Assembly (NCBI GenBank): GCA_002476495.1 | Contig: DLKL01000046.1 | Location: 1-64,000, forward strand | Reading direction: 5' to 3' | From: Lachnospiraceae bacterium UBA7589 | Lineage (GTDB): Bacteria; Bacillota; Clostridia; Lachnospirales; Lachnospiraceae | Length of the DNA stretch: 64,000 bases | In this document: piece by piece, positions 34,473-43,196 of the stretch | How positions within the stretch are numbered: the first letter of the stretch is position 1 | How the letters are laid out: every line of letters begins with the position of its first letter | Program-made: the position numbers and the translations under genes | Notes under the pieces: generated by a model | The model's input: the letters and a program-made list of their open reading frames with translations, nothing else | Database searches by the model: none | Told to the model about the DNA's origin: nothing

Positions 34473-34622
34473 AAAAGAGACTCCTATTGCACAACAAAGT
34501 ACAATAAAAGTCTCGTTCCATTCTGTATCTCCAGAAGCATACTGCCCGGTCAGACAACCTCTTTACCGGTCTGACGTGATGACGAACAGTACAACACCAT
34601 ATACGGTGCGAACTACTCCCTA
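34473..34622 (-). ncRNA. yybP-ykoY-type (manganese) riboswitch with terminator
   Basis: On the minus strand the leader starts AGGGAGTAG (near 34621-34613) and later contains GTCATCAC (34584-34577). It then has a strong stem GTCAGACCGG/CCGGTCTGAC and ends AACGAGACTTTT (34517-34506), close to the conserved ends of yybP-ykoY aptamers. The terminal GAGACT is also the 5' arm of a terminator, GAGACT-...-GTAC / GTGCAATAGGAGTCTC plus T4 (34514-34473), as expected for a transcriptional switch. The downstream P-type ATPase is a classic target gene. Family assigned from memory of the consensus, not by a covariance search. Confidence 0.7.
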
Positions 34623-34634
34623 ATATTCCATTTA

Positions 34635-34663
34635 AACATAGCATATGCAAAATGTAATGTCAA
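34635..34663 (-). promoter_or_regulatory. promoter of the riboswitch-ATPase transcript
   Basis: Minus strand TTGACA (34663-34658), 17-nt spacer, extended -10 TGC-TATGTT (34640-34635). Transcription would begin a few nt before the aptamer. Confidence 0.75.
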
Positions 34664-34710
34664 ATGTTTTTTAATTACCCGTATCATATCATTCACTGTA
34701 AATCTCATAC

Positions 34711-35613
34711 TCAATTTGCATACTCGCTTGCGTATAATCCGGCTACAGCCCCATCTGCCGTGGCAGTAGTCAGTTGTCGGATACTCTTGGTTCTGCAGTC
34801 TCCGGCAGTAAATATCCCCCCGGTGCTTGTATGACAATCCTCTGTTGCACATATATATCCAAGGTCATCAAGCTTAACCAGATTGCTAAACGCTTCATTG
34901 TCCGGCATATGCCCAATTGCCACAAATACTCCTTTGACACTAAGCTCTCTTATCTGACCGGTAACAAGATTTTCTATATCAATCCCCTGCAAAAGTTCTT
35001 CTCCCTTCAATGCAATCACCCTGCTGTCAAATACAAATTCCACGTTATCTCTTTCCTTCAGCTTAAGCACCAGTTCATTTTCTCCTCTGAACCGGTCTCT
35101 TCTGTGAATAAGATATACTTTGCTGCAATAATTTGCAAGAAATCCCGCATCCTCAAGAGCCGTATTGCCACCTCCCACAACAGCAACCTCCTTCCCTTTG
35201 AAAAAGGCTCCGTCACAGGTAGCACAATAGGAAACACCTGCTCCCACAAATTTTTCTTCATTATCTACTCCAAGATGCCTGTTCCTTGCTCCCGTTGCAA
35301 TTATAATGCTTGTACATTCATAGGTATTTTTTGTTGTCTTTACAACCTTTTTTTCTCCCATGTCCAGTATTTTTTCTGCTTTTTCATATATTATTTTTGC
35401 TCCCAGCCCCATGGCCTGTTCATAGAGATTTGTTGCAAAATCAAAGCCTGTAATAGTCTTTATTCCGGGATAATTTTCAACCTGGGGTGTATTAATAATC
35501 TGTCCACCATAATTTTTCTCCTCCAATAGCAATACTTCTTTTCCTGATCTTAAGCTATATATAGCTGCGGACAGTCCTGCCGGACCTGCCCCAATAATAA
35601 TTATATCGTACAT
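34711..35613 (-). CDS. trxB: thioredoxin reductase
   Basis: 300-aa flavoenzyme reducing thioredoxin with NADPH. FAD motif IIIIGAGPAGLSAAIYSLR; redox-active CATC (C130, C133) in GVSYCATCDGAFF; NADP motif VAVVGGGNTALEDAGFL; and GIFTAGDCRTKSIRQLTTA near the C-terminus. Length is typical. It overlaps the end of the DUF342 gene by 13 nt, so the two are translationally linked, an unexplained pairing. No thioredoxin gene is adjacent. Confidence 0.95.
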   Translation of the reverse strand: MYDIIIIGAGPAGLSAAIYSLRSGKEVLLLEEKNYGGQIINTPQVENYPGIKTITGFDFATNLYEQAMGLGAKIIYEKAEKILDMGEKKVVKTTKNTYECTSIIIATGARNRHLGVDNEEKFVGAGVSYCATCDGAFFKGKEVAVVGGGNTALEDAGFLANYCSKVYLIHRRDRFRGENELVLKLKERDNVEFVFDSRVIALKGEELLQGIDIENLVTGQIRELSVKGVFVAIGHMPDNEAFSNLVKLDDLGYICATEDCHTSTGGIFTAGDCRTKSIRQLTTATADGAVAGLYASEYAN

Positions 35614-37004
35614 TCTTCCTCACTTCCCGGCAAAGAAATAATCTGGTTATTTATATTCTTAAATACAATATCCTTAATTGCCTCTGTTGTTACAAGCCAT
35701 GCCCTTCCAATACTTATTCTGATATTGCCATACAAAATTCCGGTGATACAAATCCTTGCCTCTTTTTTTGCCCTTGACATATTATCCTCCAGAATAATAT
35801 ATTCCTGTTGGATTTTCTTAAGGTCTGATATAAGCATAACCTTCGCCCTGATTATTTTCACTCTCATGTTTTCTATTTCCCTGGTTATTCTGGAACCATC
35901 CATGGTATCGATTACTCTCTGATTCTTTTCAAAAATCTGTATATCTGATTTGAGGCTGGTAATTTTCTCCTCCATCCTGGCAAGCTCTTCAATATCCTCT
36001 TGTATATTCCCGGCAGTAATGCATGTGGAAATTCCCGCTTCATTTCCTATGTTTTTTGCATATACGCCCTGAACGCCAAGAACGCTTCCACCAAGGATAA
36101 GTCCTCTTTTTGAGCTTACAATTACCTTTTCTTTTGCTATAATTTCAGAATCCAGAATTGAATCAGCATACACATTTCCTTCTGCTTTTATCCTGCATCT
36201 TTCAATAAAGCTGCATGCCACATCCCGTCCTGCCGTAATTGTGCATCTGTCCTTGCCCTGGACTCCTCTTTGAATTGTTATGCTTCCTCCGGCTGCCAGG
36301 TTACAGCCCCCCACATGACCATGTATAAATATATCTCCATCCGTATGGATAACAAGCCCGCTTCTCACATCACCCTTTATCTCTACATCGCCGTTAAATC
36401 TTATATTCCCCTGTTCAATATCCAGATCTCCCTTAACCACATAGACCTTCTCAATTACAATGCGTTCACCCTGCCTGAAAATTCTTCCTCCGAATTTCGC
36501 CTTATAAGTTCTCCTGCTCTCATCTGTATAAAAACCGCTGCCCCTTAATGGGCGAAGCTCCTTACCCTTCACCGGAGGCAGCATCTCCGAAAATATGGTA
36601 TATCCATATTCTCCCCCGGTAGGTGGTGAATATACGGCAAACACCTGGTCAGCCTCTATCATTGCCAGCTTAAGAGAATTGTAATAATCTACCGATCCAT
36701 CGTGATTTATTGTCGGTTTATTCTTGTAATCTTCCAGGGGCACCATATAAGAATAAAAACCATCTCTGCCTTTTACCGGCTCCTTTCCCTTTGCAACAAT
36801 CACCTCTTCTCCATAAGGCACGCTATTTGCCAGGGCTTCAATATTATCTCTCAAAATACCTGTTTTTATACCATTACCCCTGATATAATTCTCAATAAAA
36901 TCAGGAGAAAAATAGGGATGCTCATCGCCCTCAGGCATCTTTATTGTAAGACTGGCCCACATACGATTTTCATCAATCTTTAAAACAACCCAATCCTTTT
37001 CCAT
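35601..37004 (-). CDS. FapA/DUF342-family polymer-forming-like protein
   Basis: 467-aa protein of the DUF342/FapA family. Residues 1-180 form the family's N-terminal region (PPTGGEYGYTIFSEMLPPVKG). The middle (about 190-330) is a right-handed beta-helix of short repeats: GDLDIEQGNIRFNGDVEIKG, GDIFIHGHVGGCNLAAGGSI, then GNVYADSILDSEI. A C-terminal coiled coil (about 330-410) and a small beta region follow. Homologues occur near flagellar or cell-envelope genes; the role is unknown. GGGGGTG precedes the ATG. First gene of a pair with trxB. Confidence 0.82.
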   Translation of the reverse strand: MEKDWVVLKIDENRMWASLTIKMPEGDEHPYFSPDFIENYIRGNGIKTGILRDNIEALANSVPYGEEVIVAKGKEPVKGRDGFYSYMVPLEDYKNKPTINHDGSVDYYNSLKLAMIEADQVFAVYSPPTGGEYGYTIFSEMLPPVKGKELRPLRGSGFYTDESRRTYKAKFGGRIFRQGERIVIEKVYVVKGDLDIEQGNIRFNGDVEIKGDVRSGLVIHTDGDIFIHGHVGGCNLAAGGSITIQRGVQGKDRCTITAGRDVACSFIERCRIKAEGNVYADSILDSEIIAKEKVIVSSKRGLILGGSVLGVQGVYAKNIGNEAGISTCITAGNIQEDIEELARMEEKITSLKSDIQIFEKNQRVIDTMDGSRITREIENMRVKIIRAKVMLISDLKKIQQEYIILEDNMSRAKKEARICITGILYGNIRISIGRAWLVTTEAIKDIVFKNINNQIISLPGSEEECTI

Positions 37005-37086
37005 ATCAGCACCCCCAAAAGCCCAATAATACCCACCGACTGTATCTATATAAATATGATACCATAAGGCTTTTAGTTATACAAGG

Positions 37087-37121
37087 AAAAGGCATTACAG
37101 CCAATGCCATAATGCCTTTTT
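37087..37121 (-). terminator. terminator after the zinc-ribbon gene
   Basis: AAAAGGCATTA pairs with TAATGCCTTTT around a 12-nt loop. It lies 24 nt past the stop codon at 37145. Confidence 0.8.
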
Positions 37122-37144
37122 CATAGCTTCAATATATTATATTA

Positions 37145-38131
37145 TTATTCTACAACTACGATTATATTTAATACCTGATCATCTGTTGTATTAGTAACCT
37201 GAATATTAGTAGTTCCACTGGTAACAGGAGTAATAACAAGAGTAGCTGTAGTTTCGTTGTTCTCCCATGTTTCACCCCATTCACAGCTGGCTATTGAAGA
37301 ATTATCCAGCTTAAATGATACAGTTCCGTCAACATCACCATAGTATACCTTAACCTCAGCCGGAGCACTTCCGTTAATATATACTACGTTACTGCTTGCA
37401 AAGAATGAAGATGAACCCTGTATTCCATTTGTTGTAATATATGAAATAAGTGAATCATATTTTGAATATTCATCTGCACTTGTCTGCATTGACTCAAGCT
37501 GACTATTAAGGTTATTCACCTGATCTTCGTAACCGATCTTTTCTGCTTCAAGCTCTCCGATTGTAACTTCCTTCTCTGCCAGCGCTGTCTCATACTTATC
37601 TGTAAGCTCAGCCTCTAAGGCATCCTTTTCCTTATCCGCATCATCTAATTTGCCATCAAAGTGGAAATATCCCCATACACCTGTTCCGATTAAACCGAGA
37701 ATCAATATAATCGATATTACTATGTAAGCAACTGTTCCCTTTGACTTTTTAGCCTTTGGTGGCTTGGCTGCCTTTGGTGGCTTAGCTTTCTTGTCAGGCT
37801 TTTTTGGTACATTGTTCATTGGCATTCCGTTTGGAGTCCCATTCATTGGCATTCCCATTGGCATCCCGTTCATTGGGGCATTATTTGGTATTGCACCAAA
37901 GCCGGGTGTGGCAGGTCCCGGAGTATTCACCATGTTATTTGTTAATACGGTTGTATTAGACTCACTGTCATCTAACTTATTCTCTGAAATCACAGGATCG
38001 ATCATTACTGTTTTATCGTCACCCTTCATAGGTTCCACAGGTCCGGCATTTTCAGTTGTTAATGGCTTACCACAGCTGACGCAAAATGCGGCGCCGTCTT
38101 TGTTTTCAAAATTGCATGCTTTGCAAATCAT
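37145..38131 (-). CDS. zinc-ribbon membrane protein with coiled coil and Ig-like domain
   Basis: 328-aa protein of unknown function with a clear mosaic. An N-terminal zinc ribbon (CKACNFENKDGAAFCVSCGK) is followed by a disordered acidic stretch. Next come an Asn-Gly-Met-Pro repeat region and a Lys/Pro/Ala-rich basic stretch. One transmembrane helix (YIVISIILILGLIGTGVWGY) leads to a coiled coil (about 175-220) and a C-terminal beta domain resembling bacterial Ig-like repeats (VTSGTTNIQVTNTTDD). Topology would put the zinc ribbon inside and the Ig-like domain outside. Start ATG 38131 was taken because the one at 38137 touches GGAGGT. Last gene before a terminator; the upstream neighbour is a subtilase. 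Confidence 0.8.
   Translation of the reverse strand: MICKACNFENKDGAAFCVSCGKPLTTENAGPVEPMKGDDKTVMIDPVISENKLDDSESNTTVLTNNMVNTPGPATPGFGAIPNNAPMNGMPMGMPMNGTPNGMPMNNVPKKPDKKAKPPKAAKPPKAKKSKGTVAYIVISIILILGLIGTGVWGYFHFDGKLDDADKEKDALEAELTDKYETALAEKEVTIGELEAEKIGYEDQVNNLNSQLESMQTSADEYSKYDSLISYITTNGIQGSSSFFASSNVVYINGSAPAEVKVYYGDVDGTVSFKLDNSSIASCEWGETWENNETTATLVITPVTSGTTNIQVTNTTDDQVLNIIVVVE
37811..37878 (-). repeat. short repeats coding for Asn-Gly-Met-Pro-Met units
   Basis: In-frame tandem degenerate repeats within the zinc-ribbon protein gene encode NGMPMGMPMNGTPNGMPMNN. The DNA unit is about CCAATGGGAATGCC on the coding strand. Likely a flexible linker able to change length by slippage. Confidence 0.65.
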
Positions 38132-38236
38132 TTTCATACCTCCGATAATCTGTATTAATAATACTACCTATAAATATACTTGTTTTATTTTTTATGTCAA
38201 GCCAAAAATTAGTGTTTTTCTCCAAGATTTCCCATT

Positions 38237-39994
38237 TTACATATATCTTATAGCCCCAAAGGCTCCATATAAGTCAAGTATGCCCCATCCCCACGCCTTG
38301 CTGGGATATTCTACATTAGTAAGCCGCCTGCTGCCTCTTATAAGCATCTGCCGTATTATCTCGGTGGATATGGCAGGATTATTTCTTTCTATAAGTGCCC
38401 ATTCAAGTATAAGGGCTATACCTCCGGCTGTTAATGCCGCTCCCACACTTGTTCCGCTCATTCTTGTGAAAAGGCTTTGGCCTGTAATACTGTTCCCTGT
38501 AAATGCACCATATACCTCCACTGCCGGAGCCGTGATATCCGGTTTTATCATATCCTTTCGGGTAAAGCCTCTGCCGGAATTAATATATAATGAATTACTT
38601 ACATGGTTATATCCCGACACTGTAATACTTCCTCTGGCATTCCCCGGGGCACATAGAGTTATATCAGGATCAGGTCTTACAAATCTTACGTCAGAATTCA
38701 AAAACTGATGTATAGGAATCCACGCATCAAAGTCTGCCCCGGATGTATTATTAAACGTAGCAACCCTGACAGTCCAGATTCCTCTGGAGGGCCTCTCAAA
38801 ACGCATAATATATAGCTGATCTCCGGTTCCTGACTCCACAACAACATTATCCACAGTTACTTTGGTTCCCTCATAGATAAAATTCGTTTCCTTTCTCCCG
38901 TTTTGAACCGGAGATATATCACCAAGCCGCTCACCGGTGGGAGATATAACGTCTATTCTCAGCAGATCAGGGGCTTTCCCCCAAACCTCCATCACAAAGC
39001 CTCTGTCCATATCACTGATTGTAATCTCCATATCCTGACTGCCATCCTCGCCGTAAACTCCTTTATTACCGGAATAATGACCGGCAAAGCCTAATTCATT
39101 TCCTCCTGCGGTAACAATGCATATCCCCCTCAGTCCTGAAATTGTATCAAAGTATTGCTCAAGATTGGTCCTCCCGCTGTGGTCGCCCTGACTGCTTCCC
39201 AGGCCAAGACAGATTACCAATGGTCTTCCCAGCTCTACAGCCTTACTTATAAGATATCTCACACCCAGGATAATGTCATCCTCCCCATAGCATGCCGCAT
39301 TCTCATTTATCAGCATATAATCTCTTAAATTCCTTTTTACCTGCTTAAGCTTCACCACCGCTATCCCTGATTCGGGGGCTATTCCAATAAAATTGTTTTT
39401 TTCATCGTAGCCGCCTGCCGCAACAGAGGCGAGGAAGGTTCCATGCCCGATTTCATCTACGCTGGGCACTACCGAAGCAGGGTCATCACTGTTCAATGCC
39501 CTGTTTATATCATCCCCTGTATATTCTCTTCCATAGTTAAATATTTTCTTTCCACTCGCCGGTTCATAGCTTATATCTTCCCTTTCCGTGGATTGATTCT
39601 GATCCCATATACATTCTATTCTTGTCTTGCCGTCAGGAGAAACAAAAAGGGGATTGGTATAATCAATCCCCGTATCCACAAATCCAATCAGCACCTGTTT
39701 TCCACTAAGCTGTAAGCCGGGCAGTCTTGCCACAAGGTCAGCTCCCACTGCCTCCACGGCAGTCATGTCCATAAGTCCAAAGCATTTTGGCACCGAATTG
39801 TATGTATATGCGTAAATACTCTCACCCGGTTGTATTCTCTTATATGCCACCAGAAACTGGCTGTTAATTATATTAACACAATCCGGCTGTACATTTGCAT
39901 ATACTCCCTGTAAATCATTATCATATTTTATAAGATAATTTCTATACTCCTCCGAATATATTATATCCTCACAGGATTCCCTTCTTTCATCCAT
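38237..39994 (-). CDS. Csp-like S8 family serine peptidase
   Basis: 585-aa subtilisin-family protease of the clostridial Csp type, which in sporeformers acts in germination signalling. The triad is intact: D107 (GFVDTGID), H184 (GHGTFLAS) and S516 (MSGTSVGAALTAGG), with oxyanion Asn in VTAGGNELG. A jellyroll-like insertion (about 320-430, with FVMEVWGKAPDLLRIDVISP) is inserted before the Ser, as in CspB. There is no signal peptide; residues 1-95 look like the prodomain. GGTGG precedes the ATG. Downstream is the zinc-ribbon protein, upstream a Na/Ca antiporter; no other germination gene is near, so a non-spore role cannot be excluded. Confidence 0.88.
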   Translation of the reverse strand: MDERRESCEDIIYSEEYRNYLIKYDNDLQGVYANVQPDCVNIINSQFLVAYKRIQPGESIYAYTYNSVPKCFGLMDMTAVEAVGADLVARLPGLQLSGKQVLIGFVDTGIDYTNPLFVSPDGKTRIECIWDQNQSTEREDISYEPASGKKIFNYGREYTGDDINRALNSDDPASVVPSVDEIGHGTFLASVAAGGYDEKNNFIGIAPESGIAVVKLKQVKRNLRDYMLINENAACYGEDDIILGVRYLISKAVELGRPLVICLGLGSSQGDHSGRTNLEQYFDTISGLRGICIVTAGGNELGFAGHYSGNKGVYGEDGSQDMEITISDMDRGFVMEVWGKAPDLLRIDVISPTGERLGDISPVQNGRKETNFIYEGTKVTVDNVVVESGTGDQLYIMRFERPSRGIWTVRVATFNNTSGADFDAWIPIHQFLNSDVRFVRPDPDITLCAPGNARGSITVSGYNHVSNSLYINSGRGFTRKDMIKPDITAPAVEVYGAFTGNSITGQSLFTRMSGTSVGAALTAGGIALILEWALIERNNPAISTEIIRQMLIRGSRRLTNVEYPSKAWGWGILDLYGAFGAIRYM

Positions 39995-40064
39995 ATGCCA
40001 CCAGCTATTCCCTTGGTTTCTTATTACATATATGCCACGAAGGAAGAAATGTTCCTGACTTTAC

Positions 40065-41000
40065 CTAACCGGCTATAAGATATACAAGATATGCTGCATA
40101 TGAAAGAAGCATAATAATTCCCACCGGCCGTTTCAGCAGCTTTGTCTTAAATACTCCCAGCCAAAGCAATATTCCTGCGGCAATTGATACACATGTATCA
40201 ATTAGAAAGTTTGATGCAAATGCAACCGGAGTAATAAGCGATGAGAGACCTACAACAAATAATATATTAAATATATTGCTTCCAACTATATTGCCAATGG
40301 CAATTCCTGATTTACCCTTTATGGCTGCCGCCACAGAGGTAAAAAGCTCAGGCAGGGAGGTTCCCAATGCCACTATTGTAAGTCCGATAATTCTCGTACT
40401 CATCCCAAGCTCGGTAGCGATTTTTGTTGCAGCATCAACTGAAACATCGCTTCCCAGCACAATAAGTGCGATACCCACAATTATTCCAAGCAAAAGCTGC
40501 CATAAAGGCTTCTTTTCCACCTCGTCCTCTTCTGTGCTTCGATTTTTCTTTGCCATTACAAAAAGATAGAACAGATATCCTGCAAATACAACAAGAAATA
40601 CAACTCCCTCAAGTCTGGTTATCTCATTGCCGGTAAGCCCGAATAAAATAAGGAGAAGAGTTATAGCCAGCATAAATGGAATATCTACCTTTATTGTTGA
40701 AGACTCCACCGAGGTGGCTATAATTACCGAAACAATACCAAGTATTATAAGTATATTAAGTATATTGCTTCCGACTATATTTCCTACTGTTATATCAGCA
40801 GAGCCCTTCAGGGCAGCTGTTATGCTCACGGCTGCCTCCGGGGCACTTGTTCCCATAGCTACAATGGTAAGTCCGATTACAATCTGGGGCACTCCAAATC
40901 TGTCTGCCACTCCTGCAGCTCCATCCACAAACCAGTCGGCACCCTTAACCAGCATTACAAAGCCCAATGCCAATAATAAGCACTGTATCAACATATCCAT
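40065..41000 (-). CDS. calcium/sodium antiporter (CaCA, YrbG-like)
   Basis: 311-aa membrane antiporter with ten hydrophobic segments in two inverted halves. The alpha repeats that form the ion site are seen twice: IVAMGTSAPEAAVSITAALK with GNIVGSNILNILIILG, and IVALGTSLPELFTSVAAAIK with GNIVGSNIFNILFVVG. A charged loop (KKNRSTEEDEVEKK) separates the halves. Likely exports Ca2+ in exchange for Na+. GGAGG before ATG. It lies 112 nt behind the CARF-nuclease gene and 70 nt ahead of the subtilase. Confidence 0.93.
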   Translation of the reverse strand: MDMLIQCLLLALGFVMLVKGADWFVDGAAGVADRFGVPQIVIGLTIVAMGTSAPEAAVSITAALKGSADITVGNIVGSNILNILIILGIVSVIIATSVESSTIKVDIPFMLAITLLLILFGLTGNEITRLEGVVFLVVFAGYLFYLFVMAKKNRSTEEDEVEKKPLWQLLLGIIVGIALIVLGSDVSVDAATKIATELGMSTRIIGLTIVALGTSLPELFTSVAAAIKGKSGIAIGNIVGSNIFNILFVVGLSSLITPVAFASNFLIDTCVSIAAGILLWLGVFKTKLLKRPVGIIMLLSYAAYLVYLIAG

Positions 41001-41112
41001 TTTTTATCCTCCATATTTTTAAGCCATTATATAAAGCTATTCTAGTTTGTTATCTCATTTTGCACTACTTACATTAATACTTTTTCTGTAATGTTGTCAA
41101 TAAAAACATTTA

Positions 41113-42300
41113 TCATATTCTCTTAAGCTTATTTAAAAGCTGTTCATCACTTAATCTGAAGACATCATCTATTATCCATATATGCATATCCCTGGCTCTC
41201 TGCTTAAAAAACATGGAGCCTGTAGTATCGTCACAGCCCTTGGCAAGAACCAGCGCCTTTCTTGCATACTTGCCACCAAATTTCCTTGACACGGTTTCAA
41301 GCTCATGAAGTGCATTTCCTCCTGCCTTTCCGCTTTTGCAGGAAATGAATATAGGACATACTCCTCTCATAAGAATTACATCTATCTCATTCATAGTATC
41401 ATATCCCGGGTTATTCACATCATGGATTTCCCCATCCCAGTCAATATGAGCTCCGATAATAGCATCAGAGAACAAATATCCGTCTCTGGTTGCTACTTCG
41501 TATACATGGAGCTCTAATATATTTCCTGCCTTGCCAATGACTCTCTTTATCATATTATTCTTGAATCTGAATGTAATCTTTTTTCCGCTTTCACTGTAGT
41601 CCCTTATAAGCCCCTGTGCCTCAAGGTCCTTCAAAAGATGGATTGCCTCTCCCAACGGATTTTTGTATATTTCAACGTAACCCTCTCTCTGGTTAGGTGT
41701 ATTTTTTCTAAGCTCATCTATTATGGCACAGTAACGGTTCCAGCCACCTCTGTATTTTTTGCATATATCCCACATAACCCTTATATCCTCACGGAATTCA
41801 TCTGTGAATTTCCATTCACAAAAGCTGCCGGTATGAGGTGTTAAGGCTCCTCCATGAAGGATTATTTCCTCCTCGATAGAGATATTAAAATGATAATCGG
41901 AGGTTACCGCATGATTATCTACTATATCAATCTCTTTTCCGGTAAAGGGGTCAATTCTGAGCTTACTTATATTCATCCTTGCCGCTATACACCCAAGGGC
42001 AATCAGTATAAGCTCACTTCCTCCGGTAAGCTCAAATCTGACACCCGGATTATCCTTAATTATATCAGACAGCATTTCTATTGCCCCATCAAGGTCATCC
42101 TTAGGGACCTCGATAAATTCAAGCTCCACATCCGGACATTTATGATCTCTGAATTGCTTAATATCATTAATTTTTTTGGTAATCATATTATACTTATGAC
42201 CTAGAAATATAATTTTCTCGGGTCTGTATTTTATCATTGCCATAATATTTTCCAATGGCTCCTCCGAGTAGAATTCCACCAATACTTTAGTTCTCTCCAT
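41113..42300 (-). CDS. CARF-domain nuclease, DUF1887/Card1-like
   Basis: 395-aa protein resembling Card1/Can2 (DUF1887), which in type III CRISPR systems is activated by cyclic tetra-adenylate. The N-terminal CARF-like Rossmann domain (1-140) has FELTGGSELILIALGCIAA at the ligand-loop position. Residues about 160-250 look like a winged helix. The C-terminal PD-(D/E)xK-type nuclease (about 260-395) has NEIDVILMRG (E305, D307) and FISCKSGK (K322; Ser occupies the usual Glu position). No CRISPR array, cas gene or cyclic-oligonucleotide synthase is in the window. It has its own promoter (42343-42371). The ribosome binding site is mediocre. Defence or nucleic-acid stress role by homology. Confidence 0.8.
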   Translation of the reverse strand: MERTKVLVEFYSEEPLENIMAMIKYRPEKIIFLGHKYNMITKKINDIKQFRDHKCPDVELEFIEVPKDDLDGAIEMLSDIIKDNPGVRFELTGGSELILIALGCIAARMNISKLRIDPFTGKEIDIVDNHAVTSDYHFNISIEEEIILHGGALTPHTGSFCEWKFTDEFREDIRVMWDICKKYRGGWNRYCAIIDELRKNTPNQREGYVEIYKNPLGEAIHLLKDLEAQGLIRDYSESGKKITFRFKNNMIKRVIGKAGNILELHVYEVATRDGYLFSDAIIGAHIDWDGEIHDVNNPGYDTMNEIDVILMRGVCPIFISCKSGKAGGNALHELETVSRKFGGKYARKALVLAKGCDDTTGSMFFKQRARDMHIWIIDDVFRLSDEQLLNKLKRI

Positions 42301-42342
42301 ACCATCCCGCCTTTGTCGAAAAAATTACTAAACCTTTTTATT

Positions 42343-42371
42343 ATTATACGTTTATATTTAAATAAAGGCAA
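42343..42371 (-). promoter_or_regulatory. promoter of the CARF-nuclease gene
   Basis: Minus strand TTGCCT (42371-42366), 17-nt spacer, TATAAT (42348-42343). About 40 nt before the start codon. Confidence 0.7.
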
Positions 42372-42425
42372 CATATTTACCACCCATTCAAAAAAAGTTT
42401 TGCCCTAGTAATGACGATTGAATTA

Positions 42426-42434
42426 TGTTAGAAT
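42426..42434 (+). promoter_or_regulatory. extended -10 element for the membrane coiled-coil gene
   Basis: TGT-TAGAAT with no good -35. It lies about 37 nt before the start at 42471. Confidence 0.45.
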
Positions 42435-42470
42435 ATGTAAATAAACTTCAGATAATATGGGAGGTACTCC

Positions 42471-43196
42471 ATGAGCAATTTATATAAACGTTTTGTAACT
42501 ATGTGTATGATAAGTGTTTCCTGCATTCTGGCCTGGGTGTATTGTCTTCTTGAATTCAAGGAAAAGCCGGCCGTTATTGTAGCTGTTTCCATCATTCTTA
42601 TAGCCTCTGTATATACTCTCTTCCTTGCCATATACAATATAAGGCTTGAGAAGGACAAAAGGCTTGATGAATACATCAAGTCCACTCTTGGTAATCTTGC
42701 AGGTGGTCTTACAGGGAACGACAATGAAGAATTAGAGCGCATAACCAAGGCTCTGTATGTCCAGTTGAAAAAATCCAATACAGCCTTAGGGCAGCTTTCA
42801 CAGGAAAATAAGGATATGGGCGATAATCGTCTGTCTGCTATTGCCCAGCTTAAGGAGGAGCTTGCAAAAATCACAGTTGCTGTAGAGGAGCTTGCGAATT
42901 CCCGGAATAGCTTAAATGACGAAGCCGGCAATACCGATAATGTTTCTGATGACAATGCATATGACGAAGCCGGCAATAACGATAATACTTCTGATAATAA
43001 TGATTCACCTGAAAATGATTATGAGCAGCCTGATATTGCCCGTCTTACCAATGATTTTTTTGAACAGTTCGGTAATTCAAAGAATGAAGTGGCTGACATA
43101 ATCATGTTTCCGGGAAAAGAAAATCATGAATCTGCCAGCCAAAATGATATAACTAATTCTGTTGTTGATAATGCTTCTCAGGATCAGCAAATTTAG
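42471..43196 (+). CDS. membrane-anchored coiled-coil protein, unknown
   Basis: 241-aa protein that I do not recognise. Two transmembrane helices (about 7-27 and 34-54) anchor a cytoplasmic or external coiled coil (about 58-150, including AQLKEELAKITVAVEELANS). An Asn/Asp/Glu-rich acidic tail follows with an imperfect internal duplication (DEAGNTDNVSDDNAY and DEAGNNDNTSDNND). A short conserved-looking element follows: IARLTNDFFEQFG. GGGAGG sets the ATG. Its last 44 nt overlap the 3' end of dnaB on the other strand. The layout recalls accessory cell-division or chromosome-linked membrane proteins, but no function can be assigned. Confidence 0.75.
   Translation: MSNLYKRFVTMCMISVSCILAWVYCLLEFKEKPAVIVAVSIILIASVYTLFLAIYNIRLEKDKRLDEYIKSTLGNLAGGLTGNDNEELERITKALYVQLKKSNTALGQLSQENKDMGDNRLSAIAQLKEELAKITVAVEELANSRNSLNDEAGNTDNVSDDNAYDEAGNNDNTSDNNDSPENDYEQPDIARLTNDFFEQFGNSKNEVADIIMFPGKENHESASQNDITNSVVDNASQDQQI

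Noticed and set aside
37764..38708. 314-codon plus-strand open frame across the zinc-ribbon and subtilase genes
   Set aside because: It spans the gap between two real minus-strand genes and is made of mirrored Gly/Ile/Pro repeats; no start signal or family resemblance.
42311..42325. Perfect Spo0A-box-like sequence TTTGTCGAAAAAAT before the CARF-nuclease gene
   Set aside because: An 8-mer core is expected about twice in 64 kb by chance, and it lies between the ribosome binding site and the -10 rather than at a usual Spo0A position. Kept only as a note.
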